This document shows positions 36,844-44,635 of a DNA stretch of 64,000 nt, one piece after another. The position numbers were made by a program, and so were the translations under genes. The DNA is from Pseudomonas viridiflava (GTDB lineage: Bacteria > Pseudomonadota > Gammaproteobacteria > Pseudomonadales > Pseudomonadaceae): contig UVIF01000024.1 of assembly GCA_900596015.1 (NCBI GenBank), positions 124,001-188,000 of the forward strand, read 5' to 3'. The stretch's first letter is position 1. Every line of letters begins with the position of its first letter. A model generated the notes under the pieces. That model was not told where the DNA came from, did not search any database, and saw only the letters and a program-made list of their open reading frames with translations.

Positions 36844-37782
36844 CTATTTCTGACTGCCGTCGTCGTGCACCAGGTTGGCTTGGGTGAGGTTGCTGCCCGC
36901 CGGCACGGTGCGCGTGAGCCAGACGTTGCCGCCAATGGTCGAGCCCTGGCCGATGGTGATGCGACCCAGGATGGTCGCGCCAGCGTAGATGACCACATCG
37001 TCCTCGACGATCGGGTGGCGCGGATGACCTTTCTGCAGTTGCCCGGACTCGTCCGCCGGAAAACGCTTGGCACCCAGGGTGACCTGCTGGTAGATACGCA
37101 CCCGCTCGCCGATGACGGCGGTTTCGCCGATCACTACGCCCGTGCCATGGTCGATGAAGAAGCTGGGGCCGATCCGCGCGCCGGGGTGGATGTCGATGCC
37201 GGTCGCCGAATGCGCCAGTTCCGAGCTGATGCGCGCCAGCAATGGCAGGCCGGCGAGATAAAGGTGGTGGGCCAGGCGATGATGGATCACCGCGAGCACG
37301 CCGGGATAGCACAGCAATACCTCATCGACGCTGCGTGCCGCCGGATCGCCGTGGTAGGCGGCCAGCACGTCGGTGTCGAGCAGGCGGCGCAGGCCGGGCA
37401 GCGCCGCCGCGAAATCCTGGATCAACACCAGGGCCCTGGCGTCGACGGCAGGCAGGTCGCAATCGCCATTGCGCGCTGCGTAGCGCAGTTCCAGACGGGC
37501 CTGGGTCAAGAGTTCGTTGAGCGCGGCGTCCAGGGTATGGCCCACATAGAAGTCTTCGCTTTCCTCGCGCAGGTCCACCGGCCCCAGGCGCATCGGGAAC
37601 AACGCGCCGCACAACTGCTCGAGCACCTTGGCCATGGCCTCGCGCGACGGCAGCTCGCGGCCGCCCTGCATGCCGCAACTGCGTCCGTTCTGCCGGCGCC
37701 AATCGGAGCGCGCCTCATGCAACTGGCCGACGATGGACTGCAACTGCCAGTGGCCTTTGCGTGCCTGAGGGATGTCGTTCAC
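36844..37782 (-). CDS. EpsC-type serine O-acetyltransferase
   Basis: Makes O-acetylserine from serine and acetyl-CoA, the carbon skeleton for cysteine. The 312-residue protein has a long N-terminal helical region (about 1-190) and a left-handed beta-helix C-terminus with hexapeptide repeats (TGIDIHPGARIGPSFFIDHGTGVVIGE, IVEDDVVIYAGATILG). The catalytic His lies in HPGARIG / FIDHGTG, and the acyl-CoA channel is formed by the last coils. This is the EpsC/plant-like subclass rather than E. coli CysE. It is divergent from the cystine importer, so cysteine synthesis and import are adjacent. Confidence 0.88.
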   Translation of the reverse strand: MNDIPQARKGHWQLQSIVGQLHEARSDWRRQNGRSCGMQGGRELPSREAMAKVLEQLCGALFPMRLGPVDLREESEDFYVGHTLDAALNELLTQARLELRYAARNGDCDLPAVDARALVLIQDFAAALPGLRRLLDTDVLAAYHGDPAARSVDEVLLCYPGVLAVIHHRLAHHLYLAGLPLLARISSELAHSATGIDIHPGARIGPSFFIDHGTGVVIGETAVIGERVRIYQQVTLGAKRFPADESGQLQKGHPRHPIVEDDVVIYAGATILGRITIGQGSTIGGNVWLTRTVPAGSNLTQANLVHDDGSQK

Positions 37783-37934
37783 GGTTATACCCTGCCTTGT
37801 GTGGAAACAGCGATGGCCGCCGATTGGCGCCCACCATACGGGAAAAATCCAGGCGGCAAAAAGAACGCTTTGGACGTGTCGTGGAGCATCTGAACATAAG
37901 CCGTGGTCATACGTTCCGTGGGCGCCGAGGGGGC

Positions 37935-37963
37935 TTGTGGGCCAGCGTGGCGGTGCCTATAGT
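37935..37963 (+). promoter_or_regulatory. Candidate sigma-70 promoter of the cystine importer
   Basis: TTGTGG (37935-37940) and TATAGT (37958-37963) with an optimal 17-base spacer. Transcription would start near 37970, giving an untranslated leader of about 85 bases before the ATG at 38057. Confidence 0.5.
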
Positions 37964-38056
37964 CCTGCTTTCCAATTGCGCCTTCGCGTCGACGGCCGGT
38001 AACCGCACAGGTGGCCGCCAGCGCTGCGAAACCCTCCCTCATCTCAAGGATTCGCC

Positions 38057-38848
38057 ATGAATTTTCCCGCGTTGCGCAAACACCTGCTGATCGCCGGCCT
38101 GGTTCTGGGTAGCTCGCTGCTGGGCCAGGCAGTGGCTGGCGAACAGCTGCAGAAAATCAAGGACGCTGGCGTCATCAATATCGGCCTGGAGGGTACCTAC
38201 CCGCCGTTCAGCTTCGTCGATGAAAACGGCAAGCTGACCGGCTTCGAAGTGCAACTCTCCGAAGCGCTGGCCAAGGAGCTGGGCGTCAAGGTCAAGCTGC
38301 AACCGACCCCGTGGGCCGGTATCCTGGCAGCGCTGGAGTCCAAGCGCCTCGACGTCGTGGTCAATCAGGTGACCATCTCCGAGGAGCGCAAGAAGAAGTA
38401 CGACTTCTCCAAGCCCTACACCGTGTCCGGTATCCAGGCCGTGGTCGCGAAGAAGAATGCCGATAGCATCAAGCAGCCGTCGGACCTGGCTGGCAAGAAA
38501 GTCGGCATGGGCCTGGGCACCAACTACGAGCAGTGGCTCAAGGACAACGTGCCGAGCGCCGTGGTGAAAACCTATGACGACGATCCGACCAAGTACCAGG
38601 ACCTTCGCGTCGGCCGCATCGATGCGATTCTGGTTGACCGTCTGGCCGCATTCGACCTGATCAACAAGACCAACGAAACCCTCGCCCTGGCAGGCGACGC
38701 GTTCTCGCGCCAGGAAGCCGGGATCGCCGTGCGCAAGGGCGAACCGGAACTGCTCAAGGCGCTCGACGACGCCCTCGACAAGCTGCGCGCCGATGGCACC
38801 CTGGCCAAGCTGTCCAAGCAATGGTTCAGCGCTGACGTCACGCAATGA
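38057..38848 (+). CDS. Periplasmic L-cystine-binding protein (TcyJ/FliY type)
   Basis: Binds cystine in the periplasm and delivers it to the ABC permease. The 263-residue protein has a signal peptide (MNFPALRKHLLIAGLVLGSS, cleavage after about residue 27) and the type-2 periplasmic amino-acid-binding fold. Visible signatures are INIGLEGTYPPFSFVDENGKLTGFEVQL, the ligand-pocket start, and DLAGKKVGMGLGTNYEQWL. The sequence close to the FliY/TcyJ subgroup (PWAGILAALESKRLDVVVNQV) supports cystine as the ligand. It overlaps the permease gene by four bases (ATGA). Confidence 0.88.
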   Translation: MNFPALRKHLLIAGLVLGSSLLGQAVAGEQLQKIKDAGVINIGLEGTYPPFSFVDENGKLTGFEVQLSEALAKELGVKVKLQPTPWAGILAALESKRLDVVVNQVTISEERKKKYDFSKPYTVSGIQAVVAKKNADSIKQPSDLAGKKVGMGLGTNYEQWLKDNVPSAVVKTYDDDPTKYQDLRVGRIDAILVDRLAAFDLINKTNETLALAGDAFSRQEAGIAVRKGEPELLKALDDALDKLRADGTLAKLSKQWFSADVTQ

Positions 38849-39513
38849 TCGAGAGCAGCCTGCAGCTGATGCTCGATTCGGCACCCTTTCTGCTCAAGGG
38901 TGCCTACTACACGGTCTTCCTCAGCCTGGGCGGCATGTTCTTCGGCCTGCTGCTGGGGTTTGGCCTGGCGCTGATGCGGCTGTCCAGAAGCCGCTTGCTG
39001 AGCTGGCCGGCACGGGTCTACGTGTCGTTCTTTCGCGGCACGCCGTTGCTGGTCCAGCTGTTCGTCATCTACTACGGCCTGCCGCAGATCGGTATCGAAC
39101 TGGACCCGTTGCCGGCTGCCCTCATCGGTTTTTCGCTGAACATGGCCGCCTATGCCTGTGAAATCCTGCGGGCGGCGATCGCGTCCATCGAGCGCGGCCA
39201 GTGGGAGGCAGCTGCCAGCATCGGCATGACCCGCGCGCAGATCCTGCGTCGGGCCATCCTGCCGCAGGCCATGCGCACCGCCCTGCCGCCACTGGGCAAC
39301 AGTTTCATTTCGCTGGTCAAGGACACGGCGCTGGCAGCGACCATTCAGGTACCGGAACTGTTCCGCCAGGCGCAGTTGATCACCGCGCGCACGTTCGAGA
39401 TCTTCACCATGTACCTGGCGGCCGCATTGATCTACTGGCTGTTGGCAAGCGTTCTGGCGCACCTGCAGAATCATCTGGAACGGCGGGTCAACCGCCACGA
39501 CCAAGAGGCATGA
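38845..39513 (+). CDS. L-cystine ABC transporter permease (TcyL type)
   Basis: A 222-residue inner-membrane permease of the HisMQ/His-type family with five predicted membrane segments. The cytoplasmic loop that docks the ATPase carries the EAA motif: QWEAAASIGMTRAQILRRAILPQA. The first-helix region SLGGMFFGLLLGFGLALMRLS and the FFRGTPLLVQLFVIYYGLP segment are typical of polar amino-acid importers. The start overlaps the binding-protein stop (ATGA at 38845). It is followed after 4 bases by the ATPase gene. Confidence 0.9.
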   Translation: MIESSLQLMLDSAPFLLKGAYYTVFLSLGGMFFGLLLGFGLALMRLSRSRLLSWPARVYVSFFRGTPLLVQLFVIYYGLPQIGIELDPLPAALIGFSLNMAAYACEILRAAIASIERGQWEAAASIGMTRAQILRRAILPQAMRTALPPLGNSFISLVKDTALAATIQVPELFRQAQLITARTFEIFTMYLAAALIYWLLASVLAHLQNHLERRVNRHDQEA

Positions 39514-39517
39514 AGCA

Positions 39518-40267
39518 ATGATCGTGGTAAAGGGCCTGACCAAGCAGTTCAATGGCCAAAGCGTGCTCAAGGGCATCGACCTGGAGATCGCCGCCGGAGA
39601 AGTGGTGGCCATCATCGGCCCCAGCGGCTCGGGCAAGACGACCTTCCTGCGCTGCCTGAACCTGCTGGAAACACCTACCAGTGGCCAGATCCGCGTGGGC
39701 GACATCGAAATCGACGGCGCCCGCGTAGCGCAGCAACAAAGCCTGATTCGCGAGTTGCGCCAGCAGGTGGGTTTCGTTTTCCAGAACTTCAACCTGTTTC
39801 CCCACCGCACGGCGTTGGCGAACGTCATCGAAGGGCCACTGGTGGTGAAGAAGATGGCCCTGGCCGAAGCGACCGAACTGGGCCGCAAGCTGTTGGCCAA
39901 GGTGGGCCTGGCTGGCAAGGAAGAGGCCTATCCCCGGCGGCTCTCGGGCGGTCAGCAGCAACGCGTGGCGATTGCTCGAGCGCTGGCCATGCAGCCGCAG
40001 GTGATCCTCTTCGACGAGCCGACTTCGGCGCTGGACCCGGAGCTGGTCGGCGAAGTGCTGGCGACCATCCGGGGGCTGGCGCAGGAAAAGCGCACCATGG
40101 TCATCGTCACCCACGAAATGCAGTTCGCCCGCGACGTGGCCAATCGCGTGGTGTTCTTCGACCAGGGGGTGATCGTGGAACAGGGACCGGCGCGTGAACT
40201 GTTCGCCAACCCGCAGCAGGCGCGGACCCGGCAGTTTCTCGATAAATTCCTGCACCCCGAGCGGTAA
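39518..40267 (+). CDS. L-cystine ABC transporter ATPase (TcyN type)
   Basis: The 249-residue ATPase of the cystine importer. Walker A GPSGSGKTT at about 34-42, Q-loop FVFQNFNLF, ABC signature LSGGQQQRVAIARAL, Walker B VILFDEPTSALDPE and the switch His in VTHEMQ are all intact. The gene starts 4 bases after the permease stop, with GAAGCA as a weak ribosome site. It converges on the SdiA-regulated-type gene at 40274, with the two stops only 6 bases apart. Confidence 0.93.
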   Translation: MIVVKGLTKQFNGQSVLKGIDLEIAAGEVVAIIGPSGSGKTTFLRCLNLLETPTSGQIRVGDIEIDGARVAQQQSLIRELRQQVGFVFQNFNLFPHRTALANVIEGPLVVKKMALAEATELGRKLLAKVGLAGKEEAYPRRLSGGQQQRVAIARALAMQPQVILFDEPTSALDPELVGEVLATIRGLAQEKRTMVIVTHEMQFARDVANRVVFFDQGVIVEQGPARELFANPQQARTRQFLDKFLHPER

Positions 40268-40275
40268 TACCGCTC
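40259..40275. terminator. Compact hairpin across two convergent stop codons
   Basis: GAGCGGT-AAT-ACCGCTC spans the TAA of the cystine ATPase gene and reaches into the stop of the opposing gene. A perfect 7-bp stem with a 3-base loop; no T-run, so its role as a terminator is uncertain. Confidence 0.45.
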
Positions 40276-41182
40276 AGGGTTTGCGGAACACGTAGAACAG
40301 GTTCGGTTCGCTGACCATGTACAGGTTGCCATCGTCGTCCATGGCAATGCCTTCGGGCTGCGGCACGCTCTTGCTCAAACCCTGGTGGCCCTTGCGCAGC
40401 GACATGGTGCTCAGGGGCCGCCCCTGCACGTCCAGTTCGACTACCAGCAGCGATTCGTCCGAGAGTGCCAGCAGATGGCCGCTGCGCTCGTCGTACTGCA
40501 GGCTGGAAAGATCACGCACGAACAGTCCCGCATCGCGACGACGGTCCTGGGTGACCTGCACGTCCAGCGGTTTGTCGCTGACCCCGCGCGGGAAGCCCTG
40601 CACCTCGTAGATCAGCATGGGATCGCGCTCACGCGCCACGAACAGGCGCTTGCCGGTCGAGTCGTAGGCCAACCCCTCGAAACCCTTGTTGCTGCGGCCA
40701 CCGAAGTTGAGGCTCAACTGCTCGGCCTGCTGGGCGTCGATGATCTGCGTGTCGTCGGTAACGTTGACCTTGATCAGGCGCTGCTGGCGCTCGTCGGTGA
40801 TCACGTAGACGCCGGGGCTGATGTACTCGACCGCTTCCGGGTCACCGAACCCGACCAGCACGATACGTCGCAGGATGGTGCCCTGCAGCGACAGCTCGAT
40901 CAGTTCGGAACGCTGGTTGGTAACGGTGAACAGGGTCTTGCGCGATGGATCGAAAGTCAGTGCCGAAATGTCGTCGTCCAGGCCTTCGACCACCTGCGCC
41001 TCGATATCCACCTGATAGCTGTCCAGGTCGATCGCGCCTGGCAGCGGTCCGCCGAGCCAGCGCTCGACGTTGAAACTGGCCCGCTCGATCCAGCGAAAGT
41101 GATGCAGTGCGGCGAAAGCGCAGATCAGCGCGAGCAGCGCCGCGATCAGCAGCAGGTGAATCGGTCGAACGAAGAAACGCAT
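40274..41182 (-). CDS. SdiA-regulated-type (YjiK-like) membrane-anchored protein, paralog 1
   Basis: A 302-residue protein with an N-terminal membrane anchor (about 10-28, LLLIAALLALICAFAALHHF) and a repeated-strand C-terminal region of the SdiA-regulated/YjiK family. Signs of a beta-propeller-like fold are ALTFDPSRKTLFTVTNQRSELIELSL, PEAVEYISPGVYVITDERQQRLIKV and LQYDERSGHLLALSDESLLVVEL, each a strand-turn-strand blade with Asp-x-Asp motifs. The end, IAMDDDGNLYMVSEPNLFYVFRK, is nearly repeated in the neighbour. The function of the family is unknown. It lies 128 bases downstream of paralog 2. Confidence 0.85.
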   Translation of the reverse strand: MRFFVRPIHLLLIAALLALICAFAALHHFRWIERASFNVERWLGGPLPGAIDLDSYQVDIEAQVVEGLDDDISALTFDPSRKTLFTVTNQRSELIELSLQGTILRRIVLVGFGDPEAVEYISPGVYVITDERQQRLIKVNVTDDTQIIDAQQAEQLSLNFGGRSNKGFEGLAYDSTGKRLFVARERDPMLIYEVQGFPRGVSDKPLDVQVTQDRRRDAGLFVRDLSSLQYDERSGHLLALSDESLLVVELDVQGRPLSTMSLRKGHQGLSKSVPQPEGIAMDDDGNLYMVSEPNLFYVFRKP

Positions 41183-41282
41183 CGCGTCAGGCTCTGAAAT
41201 GAAGTGTGCGCATCAAACCATTAAATGATGAAGCCAAGCTTAAGTTTATACGAATTGATTTGTAGGAAATGTCCAAGAAATT

Positions 41283-41302
41283 GCAGCGTCAAATGACGCT
41301 GC
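41283..41302 (-). terminator. Hairpin after SdiA-regulated-type paralog 2
   Basis: GCAGCGTCA-AA-TGACGCTGC is a perfect 9-bp stem just downstream of the minus-strand stop at 41311, followed on that strand by AATTTCTT. It fits a rho-independent terminator with a weak U-tract, or a site separating the two paralogs. Confidence 0.65.
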
Positions 41303-41310
41303 GCAGCGGT

Positions 41311-42222
41311 TCAGCGCTTGCGCAATACGTAGAACAGATTCGGCTCGCTGACCAGGTAGATCGTGCCCTCGTCATCCATGGTCACCCCTTCGGCACGGGG
41401 AATGGTGTCCTTGAGGCCGTTCATGCCGCCCAGCAGGGTCATGAAGCTCCACTGCTTGCCCGTTTCGTCGTATTCCATGAGCAGGTGAGAGTCGGCCGAC
41501 AGCAGCAGGCGGTGACCGGTGCGCGGATCCACTGCCAGCGCCGAGAGGTTGCGCATGTCCAGGTCGGGCGCATCGAGGCGTTGCTTCTCGCCAAGGGGTT
41601 GGCCATCGCTGCCCAGCTTCAGCGAGAACAGCGCCGGTGGTCTTTCTTCGCCGAGCAGCAGGCGCTGGTTGCGCGGATCCCAGGCCAGCGCTTCGAAAGC
41701 CTTGTTCTGGTCCGCCGAAGGGCCGAGGTCGAACGGCGTGAAGTCAGCGATGTTCAGCTCGCGGGTGTCGGCGTCGACCTTGACCACGGTCAATTGATGC
41801 TGGCGCTCGTCGATGATCGCCAGGCGCCCGTCGGCCAGTGTGGTGACGGCCTCCGGATTGCTCCAGCCGGTCAGCGGCATCTTGCGCAGCACGTCGCCCT
41901 GCAGGCTCAGCTCGACCAGATAGGGATTCTTGCCCATTACCGCGAACAGGGTACGGGTGCCAGGGTGATAGGTGATGTCAGAGGCCTCGTCGCCTTCCAT
42001 CCCCGGCAGGGCCTTGGCGTCGATCACTGCTTCATAGTCGGGCAACCAGACGCTGGCCTTGCGCTCGGCGCCGTTGTGCGTCCACTCCTGCACCCACAGT
42101 TCGGCGCGGTCGTCCCAGTGCAAGATCACCGCGACGATGTAGCCGATCAGCAGCACCAGCAAGGTCCACAGGTACCAACGTTTGTGCAGTGGGCGGGATG
42201 AATGCAGCGCGGCGCGGACCAT
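41311..42222 (-). CDS. SdiA-regulated-type (YjiK-like) membrane-anchored protein, paralog 2
   Basis: A 303-residue paralog of the gene at 40274, with the membrane anchor after a basic N-terminus (WYLWTLLVLLIGYIVAVILHW, about 16-36). Shared landmarks are DITYHPGTRTLFAVMGKNPYLVELSL, NPEAVTTLADGRLAIIDERQHQLTVV, AFEALAWDPRNQRLLLGEERP and the ending MDDEGTIYLVSEPNLFYVLRKR. The blades are the same as in paralog 1, so the pair arose by tandem duplication. It is 110 bases from the fumarylacetoacetate-hydrolase-family gene on the same strand. Confidence 0.85.
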   Translation of the reverse strand: MVRAALHSSRPLHKRWYLWTLLVLLIGYIVAVILHWDDRAELWVQEWTHNGAERKASVWLPDYEAVIDAKALPGMEGDEASDITYHPGTRTLFAVMGKNPYLVELSLQGDVLRKMPLTGWSNPEAVTTLADGRLAIIDERQHQLTVVKVDADTRELNIADFTPFDLGPSADQNKAFEALAWDPRNQRLLLGEERPPALFSLKLGSDGQPLGEKQRLDAPDLDMRNLSALAVDPRTGHRLLLSADSHLLMEYDETGKQWSFMTLLGGMNGLKDTIPRAEGVTMDDEGTIYLVSEPNLFYVLRKR

Positions 42223-42332
42223 GAAGTACCCTTGCTGGAGACGGATTCATACGGGCACATCCGAACAATGCGCCCACTTGGGTGGGGGCATTATCCAGAT
42301 CGAATGTAAAAAAAAGGTGAGGCGCGGGGCGA

Positions 42333-42998
42333 CTACTGGACGCGGCTGGTGAAGCTGCTGACACCTGGCAGTTCCAGCACGATTTCGGCGCCGATTTCGA
42401 GCTGGCCTACCCCGGCTGGCGTGCCAGTGAGGATGACATCACCAGCCTGCAGCGAAAAACACCCGGCCATGTACTGGATCATCGGCACGATGGGGTTGAG
42501 CATCAGGTTGCTGTTGCCGTCCTGGCGCACGTTGCCGTCGATGGTCAGACGTATCGGGATGTCGGTGAGGTCGGGAAAGCTGTCGGCCGACACGAACGGT
42601 GCGATCACCGCCGCGCCGTCGAACGACTTGGCGATTTCCCACGGCAGGCCTTTCTCGCGCAGGCGTGCCTGGACGTCGCGCAGGGTCAGGTCCAGCGCCG
42701 GGGCGAAGCCGGAGATGGCATCGATGACCTCTTCGGCACTGGGCCGGGTGCTCAGGGATTTGCCCAGCAGCACTGCAATTTCGGCCTCATAGTGCACCGC
42801 GCCGCGATCGGTCGGAATGGTGAAGGTTTCCTGCAACGGCACCACGCAGCTGCTCGGCTTGATGAACAACAGCGGCTCGGTCGGAATCGGGTTGTCCAGC
42901 TCCTTGGCATGCTCGGCGTAGTTGCGGCCGATGCACACCACCTTGCCCAGCGGGAAGTGGATACGGGTACCGTCGATGTACTGGTGCTGGTAGCTCAT
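42333..42998 (-). CDS. Fumarylacetoacetate-hydrolase-family protein (FAHD1-like)
   Basis: A 221-residue enzyme of the FAH superfamily. It begins GTRIHFPLGKVVCIGRNYAEHAKEL, the classic FAHD1/oxaloacetate decarboxylase/acylpyruvase signature, with metal-binding Glu residues in HYEAEIAVLLGK and the Asp of ALDLTLRDVQ. The C-terminal GDVILTGTPAGVG completes the pocket. It is 28 bases downstream of the D-2-hydroxyglutarate dehydrogenase gene on the same strand and probably co-transcribed. In other bacteria such enzymes clean up oxaloacetate enol or acylpyruvates. Confidence 0.88.
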   Translation of the reverse strand: MSYQHQYIDGTRIHFPLGKVVCIGRNYAEHAKELDNPIPTEPLLFIKPSSCVVPLQETFTIPTDRGAVHYEAEIAVLLGKSLSTRPSAEEVIDAISGFAPALDLTLRDVQARLREKGLPWEIAKSFDGAAVIAPFVSADSFPDLTDIPIRLTIDGNVRQDGNSNLMLNPIVPMIQYMAGCFSLQAGDVILTGTPAGVGQLEIGAEIVLELPGVSSFTSRVQ

Positions 42999-43026
42999 TG
43001 CTCGAACCTCTGCTCAGATGAACGTA

Positions 43027-44421
43027 TCAAATGGAAAAGATCTTGCCCGGGTTCATGACCCCATTGGGGTCGAACACGGCCTTCATGGCTTTCATGTACT
43101 GGATTTCGACCGGCGAGCGGCTGTACTGCAGATAATCGCGCTTGACCATGCCCACCCCATGTTCGGCGGAGATGGAGCCGTTGTACCTGCGCACGGTTTC
43201 GAAGACTTCGGTATTGACCAGCGCACACTCGGCGAAGAATGCATCCTTGTCCATGTGTTCGGGCTTGAGGATGTTCAGGTGCAGGTTGCCGTCGCCTATG
43301 TGGCCGTACCAGAGCACGTCGAATGCCGGATAGCGTTCGCTGACGATGGCGTCGATCTCGCGCAGGAATGCCGGCACCTTGGAAATGGTCACCGAGATGT
43401 CGTTCTTGTACGGCACCCAATGGGAGATGGTTTCGGAGATGTACTCGCGCAGCTTCCACAGGTTGCGCAGCTGCTGTTCGCTCTGGCTCATCACGCCATC
43501 GAGTACCCAGCCCTGCTCCACGCAGTGTTCGAAGGTGGCCAGCGCGGTGTCGGCGATGTCGTCGGTGGTGGCTTCGAATTCCAGCAGGGCGTAGAACGGG
43601 CAGGCCGTTTCGAACGGCGCCGGCACGTCGCCGCGACCCAGCACCTTGGCCAGCGCCTTGTCGGAGAAGAACTCGAACGCCGTGAGGTCGAGCTTGCCCT
43701 GGAACGCATGCAGCACCGGCATGATCGCATCGAAGTCGGCGGTGCCGAGCACCATCGCGGTGAGGTTCTTCGGCGCACGGTCCAGGCGCATGGTGGCCTC
43801 GACGATGAAGCCCAGGGTACCTTCGGCGCCGATGAACAACTGACGCAGGTCGTAGCCGGTGGCGTTCTTGACCAGGTCCTTGTTGAGCTCCAGTACATCG
43901 CCCTGGCCGGTGACCACTTTGAGGCCCGCCACCCAGTTGCGCGTCGTGCCGTAGCGGATGACCTTGATGCCACCGGCATTGGTGCCGATGTTGCCGCCGA
44001 TCTGGCTGGAACCCGAAGAAGCGAAATCCACCGGGTAGTACAGGCCGTTTTCCTCGGCCAGATTCTGCAGTTGCTTGGTGATGACGCCTGGCTGGCACAC
44101 CACGGTGCGGTCGGTCGCGTTGAACTCGAGCACTTTGTTCATGTAGTCGAACGACACCACCACCTCGCCGTTGGCCGCGACCGCCGCAGCGGACAGCCCG
44201 GTGCGCCCACCCGAAGGGACCAGCGCCACCTTGCGCTCATTGGCCCAGCGTACGATGGCCTGAACCTGCTCGGTGGTCTTGGGGAAGGCGATGGCGCTGG
44301 GGGCCGGGGCGTACTGTTTGGTCCAGTCCCGGCCGTAGGTGTCGAGGGAAGCGGCATCGGTGAGGACCTTGCCAGGCTCGAGCAGGGTCTTGAGTTCATC
44401 GATCAGGGCATGGCTGTTCAT
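43027..44421 (-). CDS. FAD-linked D-2-hydroxyglutarate dehydrogenase
   Basis: A 464-residue flavoenzyme of the VAO/FAD-binding-4 superfamily that oxidises D-2-hydroxyglutarate to 2-oxoglutarate. FAD-binding signatures are VPSGGRTGLSAAAVA and QIGGNIGTNAGGIKVIRYG. The C-terminal lobe carries WYGHIGDGNLHLNI (metal/substrate His residues) and GSISAEHGVGMVKRDYL. The start is MNSHALIDELKT at the ATG complementary to 44419-44421; the longer frame lies in the divergent promoter. It faces serA. In Pseudomonas the homologous pair removes the D-2-hydroxyglutarate that SerA forms, making SerA's reaction favourable. A D-lactate specificity is less likely. Confidence 0.9.
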   Translation of the reverse strand: MNSHALIDELKTLLEPGKVLTDAASLDTYGRDWTKQYAPAPSAIAFPKTTEQVQAIVRWANERKVALVPSGGRTGLSAAAVAANGEVVVSFDYMNKVLEFNATDRTVVCQPGVITKQLQNLAEENGLYYPVDFASSGSSQIGGNIGTNAGGIKVIRYGTTRNWVAGLKVVTGQGDVLELNKDLVKNATGYDLRQLFIGAEGTLGFIVEATMRLDRAPKNLTAMVLGTADFDAIMPVLHAFQGKLDLTAFEFFSDKALAKVLGRGDVPAPFETACPFYALLEFEATTDDIADTALATFEHCVEQGWVLDGVMSQSEQQLRNLWKLREYISETISHWVPYKNDISVTISKVPAFLREIDAIVSERYPAFDVLWYGHIGDGNLHLNILKPEHMDKDAFFAECALVNTEVFETVRRYNGSISAEHGVGMVKRDYLQYSRSPVEIQYMKAMKAVFDPNGVMNPGKIFSI

Positions 44422-44543
44422 GGACGCGACTCTGCAAGTGAAGGATTCACGAATCGAGCGATTCGCGGCCCGTTGAACCTCGAACCATTCATAGTCACCC
44501 TGAGAACGGCTCATGACCCAGGATGGGCGTACGACAGGGAGGC

Positions 44544-44555
44544 TATGCTAGCATA
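44544..44555. promoter_or_regulatory. TATGCTAGCATA palindrome in the serA/D2HGDH promoter gap
   Basis: A perfect 12-bp palindrome in the 214-base divergent gap, about 80 bases upstream of serA. The left half TATGCT also resembles a -10 box, so it could be a promoter element or an operator. Confidence 0.35.
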
Positions 44556-44635
44556 CGCACCCCGCCAATCGAGCCCTGGCCCGGTGCGCGCCGCTTCACT
44601 TCCTGCCATTTTTTTCGGGACACAGGTTTACGCAG

